A DNA stretch of 64,000 bases, taken from contig NZ_UFQB01000017.1 in the NCBI RefSeq assembly GCF_900496965.1, positions 62,001 through 126,000 on the forward strand, written 5' to 3'. Both the position numbers and the translations under genes were made by a program. Source of the DNA: Achromobacter agilis. Lineage in GTDB: Bacteria; Pseudomonadota; Gammaproteobacteria; Burkholderiales; Burkholderiaceae_B. This document shows positions 18,001 to 27,398 of the stretch, piece by piece. Positions within the stretch are counted from its first letter, which is position 1; every line of letters begins with the position of its first letter. The notes under the pieces were generated by a model. That model did not search any database. It was given only the letters and a program-made list of their open reading frames with translations, and was not told where the DNA came from.

Positions 18001-18321
18001 GGCGGAATCACAGGAACAGGGGGAATGGACGCATTGTAGGCGGTCGATGATGCGTTGTTTTCCGCATCGTGAAATGTAACCTTCGCCATATGAAAGCGCC
18101 TGCTGCGTAGCAACGTCAGGCCATTTCACAGATGACAATTGCGTTTCGTGATACGAAATGAATTTTATAAGCTATTGATTTTAATGAATAATATTTTTCG
18201 TCTTCTATAAGACATAAGCTCACCTTGCCCTGCAGCAGAGGCATAGACTTTCTCCAACGATTCACGCAATGCAAGACGCGAATCTTTTGAAGTCTTCCCA
18301 TCACTGACCAGGAGCATCACC
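18001..18321. other. AT-rich intergenic region between queF and aceA
   Basis: This 321-bp gap is divergent between the two genes and is clearly more AT-rich than its surroundings, especially 18120-18215. It holds the palindrome described at 18144-18158 and several possible -10 elements (TATAAG at 18166-18171 and 18206-18211), none with a convincing -35 at the right distance. Short open frames on the minus strand are not credible genes: atypical composition and no start signal. It is best read as the regulated promoter region of aceA. Confidence 0.6.
18144..18158. promoter_or_regulatory. Perfect palindromic operator candidate upstream of isocitrate lyase gene
   Basis: TTTCGT (18144-18149), GAT, ACGAAA (18153-18158): perfect 6-bp arms with a 3-bp centre, 15 bp in all. 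The TTCG-N-CGAA layout resembles sites of IclR-family regulators, and IclR-type control of glyoxylate-shunt genes is known in other bacteria. Which protein binds here is inference. Confidence 0.45.
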
Positions 18322-19641
<1,320 letters not shown>

Positions 19642-19694
19642 TTGATGCTCGCAGGAGAGTGATGCAGTTGTAGTTGCTGTTGTAGGGTGGATTT

Positions 19695-19720
19695 GGGTGC
19701 CTCCGGGCACCCTTTTTTTT
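19695..19720 (+). terminator. Rho-independent terminator of aceA
   Basis: Stem GGGTGCC (19695-19701) and GGCACCC (19706-19712) with a TCCG loop, followed at once by eight T residues (19713-19720). This is the clearest intrinsic terminator in the window. Confidence 0.9.
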
Positions 19721-19803
19721 GCCTGGATTTGCTCAAAGCCCGAAAAACGCCGTGTACACCAGGCGTTCCTCCCACGGGGCGCCGTCGCCCGCCGGCCGGG
19801 AAA

Positions 19804-21240
19804 CTACTCCGCGACCGCGGGAGCTCCGCCCAGCGCGGCCAGGCAGTCGTCCAACGGAGGGATGCCTTGCGCCAGCGCCTCGACCGTTGCGGCGTCGACC
19901 TTGGCCAGAGGGGGAATCTCGGCCAGTACGCGCACGCCGCCGAAGCGTTCGATGGCTTCCTTGTTGCCCGCCGAGAGCGGCCCGCTCATGATGACGCCCA
20001 ACACGGGAATGCCGCGGCGCTTGAGGGCCTCCAGGCTGAGCAGGGTGTGGTTGATGGTGCCCAGCCCGCTGCGCGCCGCCAGCACCACGGGCATGTCCAG
20101 CCGCGCGATCAGGTCGATCATCATGTGCGTGTCGTCGATGGGCACGTAAAGCCCGCCGGCCCCTTCCACGACCAGCGGCGCCTGCGTGGCGGGCGGGACG
20201 ATGCTGGTGGCGTCGACGATGGCGTCTTCCAGCGTGGCCGCGGCCCAGGGCGACAGCGGCGCCTGCAGCACGTAAGCCGGCAGGTGCAGGCGCTCGGGCG
20301 GGAGCCCGGCCAATTGCGCGACGGTTTCCGTGTCGCCCGGCTCTTCCGACATGCCGGTCTGCACCGGCTTCCAGTAGTCGGCGTTCCAGGCGCGCGCCAG
20401 GATGGCGGAGACGAGCGTCTTGCCGATGCCGGTATCGGTGCCGGTCACGAACACCCCCGAGGGGCTCAGGTCAGATTTTTTCCACATGCCATAGGCCAGG
20501 TGATACGTCACCGTGGCTCCTTGTTCGCCAAACGCCGCCAGCACACGGCGCAATCCGGCGGCGCTCAAGGGTTTGCTTCCGGGCGCCGGGGTGGTGGCGC
20601 CGATGCCTTTCAGGCCCTTCAGGAAATGCAGGCCGTCAGGATGATTATGTATCAGCCGTTCAGCGCGGACGCCACCCGTCAGATTGCTCATGGCCGGCTG
20701 GATGGCGGCGGCGCGGGGGTAGGGCGGGGTGGCCGCGCCGAGGCCGGCCGCGAGATGGGCCGCCCGCCATTCGTGGAACGTGCCCGCGGCCAGGGTCGCT
20801 ACCGCCAGGCGGCCGCCGGGGGCCAGCATCGCGGCCAGCCGGCCCAGGCCCGCATTCAGGTCGGAAAACCATTGCACGGCGAGGCTGGAGCAGATCAGAT
20901 CGTAGCCGCCCGGCAGCCCCTCCGGATGTTCGCCGTCCAGCAGCTGGTAGCGGACGGTTCCGGGCAAGGGCGGATGGCGCTGTGCGGCGGCCAGCATGCC
21001 GGGAGAAATGTCCGTCACCGTCCAGTCGGCGGGGCCGAGGCGGCGCGCCAGCGCCCGGGTCAGCAGGCCGGTGCCGCAGCCGATTTCCAGGATGCGGGGA
21101 AACCGGGGCAGCGGCAGCAGGGCGATATCGCTGGCCAGGCGTTCGGCCGTGATGCGCTGGACGGGGGCATGCTCGTCGTAGCGGCGGGCGGCCGCGCCGA
21201 AGCGCGCGCCGACCTGGGCGTTGCGCGGCGCTTGCGTCAT
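19804..21240 (-). CDS. Fused BioC-BioD: malonyl-ACP O-methyltransferase / dethiobiotin synthetase
   Basis: One 478-residue frame carries two biotin enzymes normally encoded apart. Residues 1 to about 252 are a class I SAM methyltransferase of BioC type (LEIGCGTGLLTRAL at 51-64, QWFSDLNAGL, APGGRLAVATL), which masks malonyl-ACP to start pimeloyl synthesis. Residues about 260-478 are BioD, with P-loop GTDTGIGKT (267-275) and VEGAGGLYVPI; BioD carboxylates DAPA to dethiobiotin. The joint MWKKSDLSPSG has an A6 run in its two Lys codons (T6 at 20476-20481 on the plus strand). A one-base change there brings TGA into frame, so a true fusion, slippage, or a sequence error should be told apart. The ATG overlaps the bioH-like stop (ATGA). 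Confidence 0.85.
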   Translation of the reverse strand: MTQAPRNAQVGARFGAAARRYDEHAPVQRITAERLASDIALLPLPRFPRILEIGCGTGLLTRALARRLGPADWTVTDISPGMLAAAQRHPPLPGTVRYQLLDGEHPEGLPGGYDLICSSLAVQWFSDLNAGLGRLAAMLAPGGRLAVATLAAGTFHEWRAAHLAAGLGAATPPYPRAAAIQPAMSNLTGGVRAERLIHNHPDGLHFLKGLKGIGATTPAPGSKPLSAAGLRRVLAAFGEQGATVTYHLAYGMWKKSDLSPSGVFVTGTDTGIGKTLVSAILARAWNADYWKPVQTGMSEEPGDTETVAQLAGLPPERLHLPAYVLQAPLSPWAAATLEDAIVDATSIVPPATQAPLVVEGAGGLYVPIDDTHMMIDLIARLDMPVVLAARSGLGTINHTLLSLEALKRRGIPVLGVIMSGPLSAGNKEAIERFGGVRVLAEIPPLAKVDAATVEALAQGIPPLDDCLAALGGAPAVAE

Positions 21241-21920
21241 GCCTCGGGCGCCACGCGCGCGAGGAAGGCGCGAATGTGCGCGGCGCACCACGGCGCGTCG
21301 GCGACGGGCAGCAGGTGCCCGCCGCACTCGCGCCAGTGCAGGTCGCCGGGCGGGCAGGCGGCGAAGGCCGCCCGTGTCATCGGGGCGGGCACGATGGGAT
21401 CCTCCCCGCCGGCCAGGACCAGCAACGGTACGCGCAGCGCGGCCAGGGCGGCGCGCTGGTCCTCGTCGCGCAGGGCCAACAGGTCGCGGCCGAGCATCTC
21501 GGTCCGGGGGGCGCCGAAGGGCGCCGTGGTGCCGCAGCGTTGGCGGAAGTCCTGCAGCACGGCCGCGGGGTCTGAGGCCAGGCGCCGGGCCATGCGGTCC
21601 AGCATGCGGGCCGGCACGCCGGCATCGAAACCGGGGCCGGCGGCAAAGCGCGGGAAGCCGTTGAGCGATACCAGCCCCAGGCAGTCTTGCGGCAGGCCGC
21701 GCAACAGGCGCAGCATGCCCAGCGAGTGGCCGATGGCGACTGCCGGGCCGGCGATGTCCGGTTCCCGGGCCGGGCCGAAGTAGCCGGCGTCGAAGACGGC
21801 TTGCGGCCAGCCGTCCAGCTCGGCGCGCAGCGGCGCCCACACCGAGGCGTCGAAGGCCCAGCCGTGGACGAACAGCAGGGTGGGGCGTGGCGCTGCCGCA
21901 GGCATTAGGGAACCGGGCAT
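21237..21920 (-). CDS. bioH: Alpha/beta hydrolase, probable pimeloyl-ACP methyl ester carboxylesterase (BioH type)
   Basis: A 227-residue alpha/beta hydrolase. The oxyanion FVHGWAFDASVW (17-28) and nucleophile elbow GHSLG (Ser66) are clear; the acid is probably the Asp of GGEDPIVPAP and the base the His of GGHLLPVA. Position between bioF and bioCD, with one-base overlap to bioF (TGATG) and four-base overlap to bioCD, makes it the esterase that removes the BioC-added methyl group and ends chain elongation. ATG 21905 is an alternative start. Symbol assigned from function and context; BioG-type or other isofunctional esterases are the alternatives. Confidence 0.75.
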   Translation of the reverse strand: MPGSLMPAAAPRPTLLFVHGWAFDASVWAPLRAELDGWPQAVFDAGYFGPAREPDIAGPAVAIGHSLGMLRLLRGLPQDCLGLVSLNGFPRFAAGPGFDAGVPARMLDRMARRLASDPAAVLQDFRQRCGTTAPFGAPRTEMLGRDLLALRDEDQRAALAALRVPLLVLAGGEDPIVPAPMTRAAFAACPPGDLHWRECGGHLLPVADAPWCAAHIRAFLARVAPEA

Positions 21921-23107
21921 CAGGCGAGCACGGCGGCGAAGCCGTCGATCAACCGCGAGACGTCGGCGTCCCGGTGCGCGGCGCTCAGCGTGACGCGCAG
22001 GCGGCTGGTGCCGGCGGGGACGGTCGGCGGGCGGATCGCCACGGCCAGCAGGCCGCGTTGCTCCAGCGCGGACGCCATTTCCAGCGCGCGGGCCGCATCG
22101 CCGACGAGGGCCGGCACGATCTGGGTGGACGAGGCGCCGGTGTCGAGCCCCATCGTCCGCAGGGCTGCGCGCAGGCGGTCGCCGGCGGCCGCCAGCCGGG
22201 CGCGCTCGGCGTCCATCGCGGGCACCAGGTCCAGCGCCGCGTCCATGGCGCCCAGCACGGCGGGCGGCAGCGCGGTCGTGTAGATGAAGCCGGAGCATGC
22301 ATTGATCAGGTAGTCGCACAAGGCGCGCGAGCCGGCAACGTAGGCGCCGAAGCCGCCCAGCGCCTTGCTGAAGGTGCCCATGGCCAGGTCGATCCGCCCC
22401 GGCGCCAGGCCGGCCAGGCCCATCCCGCCGGGGCCCAGCACGCCGGTGGCATGCGCCTCGTCCAGGTAGACGAACGCCTGGTGGCGGTCGGCCAGGCCGG
22501 CCAGGCGTGCCACGTCGGTCCGGTCCCCGTCCATGCTGAACACGCTTTCCGTGACGATGAAGCGGGAGACGGGCTTGCCCGCCGCCGCTTCCGCCCGCGC
22601 CGCCAGCAGGGCTTCCAGGTGGTCCAGGTCGTTGTGGCGGAACCGGATCTGCCGGACGCCGGCGGCCTGGCAGCCGTGGTGCAGGCTGGCGTGGTTGAGC
22701 TTGTCGGCATAGAGCTCGACCTCGCCCTGGCTGGCCGCCGCGCGCAGCAGGGCGGGCAGCACGGCGGCGTTGGCCTGCCAGCCGGAGGCCAGCAGCAGCG
22801 CGGCTTCGGTCCCTTTGAGACGGGCGAGCTTGGCTTCCACCTGCTCGTGCAGGTCCAGGTTGCCGCAGACCAGGCGCGAGGCCTGGGCGCCGGCCCCGTG
22901 GCGGGCCGTCCATTCGCGGGCGCGTTCGACCAGCAGGGGATGCCGGGCCAGGCCGAGATAGTCGTTGCTGGAGAAGTTCAGGATTGGCGCGCCGCCCAGC
23001 ACGATGCGGCCGGGCGCGGCGGCGGTGGCCGTGCGCAGGCGGCGGCGCACGCGGCGCGCTTGCGCCTGCGCCAGCTCGGAGGAAAACAGTGAATCCAGCT
23101 TTGACAT
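21920..23107 (-). CDS. bioF: 8-amino-7-oxononanoate synthase
   Basis: 395 residues, PLP-dependent alpha-oxoamine synthase. It joins pimeloyl-ACP (or -CoA) with alanine. Features are the N-terminal NFSSNDYLGLARHPLL, DEAHATGVLGPGG (PLP-binding Asp/His region), and the PLP Lys in GTFSKALGGFGAYVAG. It begins the minus-strand bioF-bioH-bioCD operon and is divergent from bioA across a 143-bp intergenic region, as expected for a shared biotin control region; no clear BirA operator was recognised there. Confidence 0.95.
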   Translation of the reverse strand: MSKLDSLFSSELAQAQARRVRRRLRTATAAAPGRIVLGGAPILNFSSNDYLGLARHPLLVERAREWTARHGAGAQASRLVCGNLDLHEQVEAKLARLKGTEAALLLASGWQANAAVLPALLRAAASQGEVELYADKLNHASLHHGCQAAGVRQIRFRHNDLDHLEALLAARAEAAAGKPVSRFIVTESVFSMDGDRTDVARLAGLADRHQAFVYLDEAHATGVLGPGGMGLAGLAPGRIDLAMGTFSKALGGFGAYVAGSRALCDYLINACSGFIYTTALPPAVLGAMDAALDLVPAMDAERARLAAAGDRLRAALRTMGLDTGASSTQIVPALVGDAARALEMASALEQRGLLAVAIRPPTVPAGTSRLRVTLSAAHRDADVSRLIDGFAAVLA

Positions 23108-23250
23108 CGACTTATCCAGCAGCGGCCGGGCGGGGCGGCATATCCGCGCCAGGCCGTAGAATGCGGGCCATTGTAGTGGAGGCGGGCGCCGCCCTTCCCG
23201 GACGCGCGCCGGGCGGGCGCGGCGGGCCGCCGGTTTTCAGGAGAGGATCC

Positions 23251-24519
23251 ATGCACATGCCCGACTGGATGGCCCAGGGCCAGCCCCATATCTGGCTTCC
23301 CTACGCCCAGATGAAGACGGCGACGCCGCCGCTGCCCGTGGTGCGAAGCCACGGCAGCCGGCTCGAACTGGCCGACGGCCGCAGCCTGATCGACGGGGTG
23401 GCCTCCTGGTGGACCGCATGCCACGGCTACAACCATCCGCATATCGCGCAGGCCGTGCGCGCGCAGCTGGACGCCATGCCGCACGTGATGTTCGGCGGGC
23501 TGACCCACGAACCGGCGCTGACCCTGGCGCGCCGGCTGGCCGCCCTGCTCGGGCCGGGCCTGGATCGCGTCTTCTATACGGACTCGGGCTCGGTGGCGGT
23601 GGAGGTCGCCATGAAGATGGCCTTGCAGTTCTGGCTGAACCAGGGCGAACGCGGCCGCGACCGCTTCCTGTCGTTCCGGGGCGGCTACCACGGCGATACC
23701 TTCGGCACCATGGCCGTGTGCGACCCGGAAGAGGGCATGCACAGCCTGTTCCGGGGCATGCTGATCGAACATGACATCGCCAGCCTGCCCCGCAGCGAGG
23801 CGGAGCTGGCCGCGCTCGAGGCCCACCTGGAGATCCACGGCCAGCGGCTGGCCGGCATCCTGGTCGAGCCGCTGGTGCAGGGGGCGGGCGGCATGCTGCT
23901 GCACGATCCGGAGGTATTGCGGCGGCTGCGCCGTCTGGCCGACCGGCATGGCCTGTTGCTGATCTTCGACGAGATCTTCACCGGTTTCGGGCGCACGGGC
24001 ACGATGTTCGCGTTCGAGCAGGCCGGCATCCGGCCGGACATCCTGACCCTGTCCAAGGCCTTGACGGGCGGCACCCTGCCGCTGGCCGCCACGGTGGCCA
24101 GCAACCGGGTGTTCGACGCCTTCTGGTCCGACGACCCGTCCCACGCGCTGATGCACGGCCCCACCTTCATGGGCAACGCGCTGGCCTGCGCGGCGGCCAA
24201 CGCCTCGCTGGACTTGTTCGAAACCGAGCCCCGCCTGGCGCAGGCCCGGGCCGTCTCCGCAGCCCTGGAAGCGGGGCTGGCGCCATGCCGCGGCCTGGAC
24301 TGGGTGCGCGACGTGCGGGTGCTCGGCGCCATCGGGATCGTGGAACTGGACGGCATCGCCGACCGCGAAGCCCTGAAACGGCGGCTGATCGAGGCGGGCG
24401 TCTGGGTGCGGCCGTTCGGCAATGTGGTCTACATGACGCCGGCGCTGACCATCGGCGAGGACGATCTGGCGAGCCTGACGCGGGCGGTGGCCGACGTCCT
24501 GGGGCGGCAGCGTCCCTGA
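23251..24519 (+). CDS. bioA: Adenosylmethionine--8-amino-7-oxononanoate aminotransferase
   Basis: A 422-residue class III aminotransferase. It uses S-adenosylmethionine as amino donor to make 7,8-diaminononanoate (DAPA). Signatures: HIWLPYAQMKTATPP and DGVASWWTACHGYNHP at the N-terminus, FSFRGGYHGDT-type SFRGGYHGDTFGT, LIFDEIFTGFGRTG, and the PLP Lys in LTLSKALTGGTLPLA. The start follows a strong AGGAGAGG ribosome site; the longer open frame upstream is the bioF shadow. Together with the divergent operon it completes pimeloyl-ACP to dethiobiotin; bioB is not in the window. Confidence 0.96.
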   Translation: MHMPDWMAQGQPHIWLPYAQMKTATPPLPVVRSHGSRLELADGRSLIDGVASWWTACHGYNHPHIAQAVRAQLDAMPHVMFGGLTHEPALTLARRLAALLGPGLDRVFYTDSGSVAVEVAMKMALQFWLNQGERGRDRFLSFRGGYHGDTFGTMAVCDPEEGMHSLFRGMLIEHDIASLPRSEAELAALEAHLEIHGQRLAGILVEPLVQGAGGMLLHDPEVLRRLRRLADRHGLLLIFDEIFTGFGRTGTMFAFEQAGIRPDILTLSKALTGGTLPLAATVASNRVFDAFWSDDPSHALMHGPTFMGNALACAAANASLDLFETEPRLAQARAVSAALEAGLAPCRGLDWVRDVRVLGAIGIVELDGIADREALKRRLIEAGVWVRPFGNVVYMTPALTIGEDDLASLTRAVADVLGRQRP

Positions 24520-24568
24520 CGCCGGCCTGCCGCGCGGGACGGTGGCGGGGCAAGCCGGGCAGGGCGCC

Positions 24569-24582
24569 TTGATCCAGATCAA
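24569..24582 (+). promoter_or_regulatory. Perfect FNR/ANR box before the CcoI-like gene
   Basis: TTGATCCAGATCAA fits the FNR/ANR consensus TTGAT-N4-ATCAA exactly. Its centre (24575.5) is 41.5 bp before the A of the ATG at 24617. Class II FNR promoters place the site 41.5 bp before the transcription start, and TACCAT at 24605-24610 sits where the -10 would be. Hence the transcript may begin at or near the start codon. Confidence 0.85.
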
Positions 24583-24616
24583 CGCGCGGGCACGGCGCGC
24601 TGGTTACCATCGGCGC

Positions 24617-25591
24617 ATGCGAGCAAAATCGATCTTCGCCGTCCCGGCGGGCCTGTCCCATGCCGAACGCCAGCAGCGCCGCCATGCGCTCGTGCGCCTG
24701 TCGCTGGCGTGGCTGGCAATGATGCAGGTCATGATGTTCGCCTGGCCCGGCTACTTGCGGCACGACGGCATACCGACGGACGCGCTGGAAACGCTGGACT
24801 GGGCCATCGTGCTGATGAACTGGGCCAGTCTTGCGCTGACCGTCCCCGTGGTGCTGTATTCGGCCTGGCCCATCTGGCGGCACGCCGGCGGCAACCTGCG
24901 GCACGGCCGCGCCGGCATGGACGTGCCCGTGGCGCTGGGCATTGTCGCCGCTTTCATTCCCAGCGTCCACGCCACTTATACCGGCCGGGGCGAGGTCTAT
25001 TTCGATTCGGTCACGATGTTCGTGGCGTTCCTGTTGACCGCGCGCTACCTGGAACTGTGCGCCCGCCAGTCTTTCGGCGGCGCGGCCGGCGGCGCGCGCC
25101 ACGAGCGCGTCGAGGCGCAGCGCCTCGAACTCGGCGCCCGGGCCGACCGCCTGGCCTCGCGTTTCGTGATGGTCCAGGTCGCGCTGGCGCTCGCGGCCGC
25201 GGCCGCGTGGGCCTACATCGATCCGGCGCACAGCATCCCCGTGATGGTGGCGCTGCTGGTGATGAGCTGCCCTTGCGCGATGTCGATGGCGGTGCCCACG
25301 GCCATGGCCTCCGCGCATTCGGCGCTGGCCGCCCACCCCAATATGCCCGACGCCGCGCTGGACGCGCTGCTCGCCGAGGCGCGGCGCAAGGCCCGCCAGA
25401 ATCTCAACGGCTCGGTGGTGTGGCACTTGCTCATGACGCCCCTGGCGCTGGTCGGCTGGGTCACGCCCTGGCTGGCCGCGATCACCATGCTGCTGTCGTC
25501 GCTGGCGGTCGCCTACAACTCCTGGCGCCTGTGCCGCCGCGACTGGTCCGGCGGCCTGCCTCCCCGCGCCGCGCTGGAAGCGGCGCCATGA
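24617..25591 (+). CDS. Membrane-only CcoI/FixI-like protein lacking all ATPase catalytic domains
   Basis: 324 residues that match the membrane part of CcoI/FixI copper-type P1B-ATPases, against roughly 700-800 for full proteins. Present: helices 1-4 with MMQVMMFAWPGYL and the signature GMDVPVALG (100-108), the VYFDSVTMFVAFLL helix, the metal-site CPC (218-220) in MSCPCAMSMAVP, and the last two helices after ARRKARQNL. Absent: the N-terminal CxxC domain, the A domain (TGE; loop now about residues 150-178) and the P and N domains with the DKTGT phosphorylation site (loop now about 232-258). The frame is intact and overlaps ccoS (ATGA). It cannot hydrolyse ATP by the usual route; a copper-handling or assembly role for CcoN is inference. 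Confidence 0.85.
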   Translation: MRAKSIFAVPAGLSHAERQQRRHALVRLSLAWLAMMQVMMFAWPGYLRHDGIPTDALETLDWAIVLMNWASLALTVPVVLYSAWPIWRHAGGNLRHGRAGMDVPVALGIVAAFIPSVHATYTGRGEVYFDSVTMFVAFLLTARYLELCARQSFGGAAGGARHERVEAQRLELGARADRLASRFVMVQVALALAAAAAWAYIDPAHSIPVMVALLVMSCPCAMSMAVPTAMASAHSALAAHPNMPDAALDALLAEARRKARQNLNGSVVWHLLMTPLALVGWVTPWLAAITMLLSSLAVAYNSWRLCRRDWSGGLPPRAALEAAP

Positions 25592-25749
25592 CCATCCTCT
25601 ATCTGCTGCTGCCCCTGTCCCTGCTCTTCGTGCTGGCCATCGGCGTGTCGCTCTGGTGGGCCGTTTTCAACGGCCAGTACGACGATACGGACGATGCCGG
25701 CACGGCCATCCTGCGCGACGACGACAGCGGGCCCGCCGCCCGCGGCTGA
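25588..25749 (+). CDS. ccoS: Cbb3-type cytochrome oxidase assembly protein CcoS
   Basis: A 53-residue protein: one N-terminal hydrophobic helix (TILYLLLPLSLLFVLAIGV), then the CcoS signature of an aromatic/small stretch followed by acidic residues (SLWWAVFNGQYDDTDD), and a short acidic tail. CcoS is needed for heme and copper insertion into the cbb3 oxidase. The ATG overlaps the stop of the CcoI-like gene by ATGA, so the two are translationally coupled, as ccoI-ccoS usually are. Confidence 0.88.
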   Translation: MTILYLLLPLSLLFVLAIGVSLWWAVFNGQYDDTDDAGTAILRDDDSGPAARG

Positions 25750-25821
25750 CGTTTCCGCGTTCGCGCCGGAGCCATTGATCTGTTGCGCCAACCGCGCGTT
25801 CCCCTGCACGGCCTGTAGGGT

Positions 25822-25835
25822 TTGATCCATATCAA
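25822..25835 (+). promoter_or_regulatory. Perfect FNR/ANR box before ccoN
   Basis: TTGATCCATATCAA matches TTGAT-N4-ATCAA exactly; centre 25828.5. A class II start would fall near 25870, leaving a leader of about 31 bases with the AGGGGAAGG ribosome site of ccoN. It implies induction of the oxidase at low oxygen by an FNR/ANR-type regulator encoded elsewhere. Confidence 0.9.
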
Positions 25836-25900
25836 CATCCGTTTATCCGCCAGCCCCCATCATTGCAACCTGGATCTATTTGTTTCTCTAGGGGAAGGTG

Positions 25901-27388
25901 ATGAACGATTGCGCAGCAATCGCAAGCAAGGCCGATACCTTCAACTACAAGGTCGTGAGGCAATTCGCCCTCATGACGGTAGTTTGGGGCATCGTCGGCA
26001 TGGCTGTCGGCGTTTTTCTCGCCGCGCAGCTGATCTGGCCGCAGCTGAACTTTGACACTGCATGGCTCTCGTACGGCCGCCTGCGTCCGCTGCATACCAA
26101 CGCGGTCATTTTCGCGTTCGGCGGCAGCGCGCTGTTCACGACCTCGTACTACGTGGTCCAGCGCACCTGTCAGGCGCGCCTGTTCTGCGGCCCGCTGGCC
26201 GCGTTCACGTTCTGGGGCTGGCAGGTCGTCATCATTGCCGCCGCCATCACCTTGCCCATGGGCTTCACCAGCAGCAAGGAATACGCCGAACTGGAATGGC
26301 CCATCGACATCCTGATCACCCTGGTCTGGGTGGCCTACGCCATCGTGTTCTTCGGCACGATCGTCAAGCGCCGTTCCAAGCACATCTACGTGGCCAACTG
26401 GTTCTTCGGCTCGTACATCCTGACCATCGCCATCCTGCACATCTTCAATAACATCGAGATGCCGGTCTCGCTGTGGAAGTCCTACTCCGCCTACTCGGGC
26501 GTGCAGGACGCCATGGTGCAATGGTGGTACGGCCATAACGCCGTCGGCTTCTTCCTGACCACCAGCTTCCTGGGCATGATGTACTACTTCGTGCCGAAGC
26601 AGGCGGGCCGCCCCATCTATTCCTACCGCCTGTCCATCGTCCACTTCTGGGCGCTGGCCTTCACGTACATGTGGGCGGGTCCGCACCACCTGCTGTACAC
26701 CTCGCTGCCCGACTGGACCCAGTCGCTGGGCATGACCTTCTCGCTGATCCTGCTGGCGCCGTCGTGGGGCGGCATGATCAACGGCATCATGACGCTGCAG
26801 GGCGCCTGGTACAAGCTGCGCACCGATCCGATCCTGAAGTTCATGGTGACGGCGCTGTCGTTCTACGGCATGTCGACCTTCGAAGGCTCGATGATGTCGA
26901 TCCGCACGGTCAACGCGCTGTCGCACTACACGGACTGGACCATCGGCCACGTGCACTCGGGCGCGCTGGGCTGGGTCGCCATGATCTCCTTCGGCTCGCT
27001 CTACTACCTGATCCCGCGCCTCTACGGCCGTGAAAAGATGTACAGCGTGAAGGCCATCGAACTGCATTTCTGGATCGCGACCATCGGCGTGGTGCTCTAC
27101 ATCGCCGCCATGTGGATCGCCGGCGTGCAGCAGGGCCTGATGTGGCGCGACACCGCGGCCGACGGCACCCTGGTGTACAGCTTCGTCGAAGAACTGAAGA
27201 CGCGGGTTCCGTATTACCTGATCCGCCTGCTGGGTGGCACGCTGTTCCTGTCGGGTGTGTTCGTCATGGCCTGGAACGTGTGGATGACGGTGCGCGGCGC
27301 GCGCCCGGTCAACCCCGCCATTCCCCAAGACGATCCCCATGCCGCGCGTCCGTCGGTCCCCGCGACCGCCGTGCCGGCCACTGTTTGA
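25901..27388 (+). CDS. ccoN: Cytochrome-c oxidase cbb3-type, subunit I
   Basis: 495 residues with about 12 membrane helices; the heme-copper catalytic subunit of the high-affinity cbb3 oxidase. Heme and copper ligand regions are recognisable: [17 protein letters not shown] (low-spin heme His), [13 protein letters not shown] (Cu-B His), [14 protein letters not shown] (Cu-B His pair) and [16 protein letters not shown] (heme His ligands). A GTG three bases earlier is possible, but the ATG at 25901 has better spacing to GGGGA. First gene after the second FNR box, leading ccoNOQP. Confidence 0.96.
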   Translation: MNDCAAIASKADTFNYKVVRQFALMTVVWGIVGMAVGVFLAAQLIWPQLNFDTAWLSYGRLRPLHTNAVIFAFGGSALFTTSYYVVQRTCQARLFCGPLAAFTFWGWQVVIIAAAITLPMGFTSSKEYAELEWPIDILITLVWVAYAIVFFGTIVKRRSKHIYVANWFFGSYILTIAILHIFNNIEMPVSLWKSYSAYSGVQDAMVQWWYGHNAVGFFLTTSFLGMMYYFVPKQAGRPIYSYRLSIVHFWALAFTYMWAGPHHLLYTSLPDWTQSLGMTFSLILLAPSWGGMINGIMTLQGAWYKLRTDPILKFMVTALSFYGMSTFEGSMMSIRTVNALSHYTDWTIGHVHSGALGWVAMISFGSLYYLIPRLYGREKMYSVKAIELHFWIATIGVVLYIAAMWIAGVQQGLMWRDTAADGTLVYSFVEELKTRVPYYLIRLLGGTLFLSGVFVMAWNVWMTVRGARPVNPAIPQDDPHAARPSVPATAVPATV

Positions 27389-27398
27389 CGAGGACATC

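Noticed and set aside
20471-20490. Programmed -1 ribosomal frameshift signal at the bioC-bioD joint
   Set aside because: The in-frame heptamer is GAAAAAA, which does not allow clean re-pairing of both tRNAs, and no downstream pseudoknot was identified; only slippage or sequencing error is kept as an open option.
23108-23250. BirA operator between bioF and bioA
   Set aside because: No convincing long dyad of the BirA type was found in the 143-bp gap.
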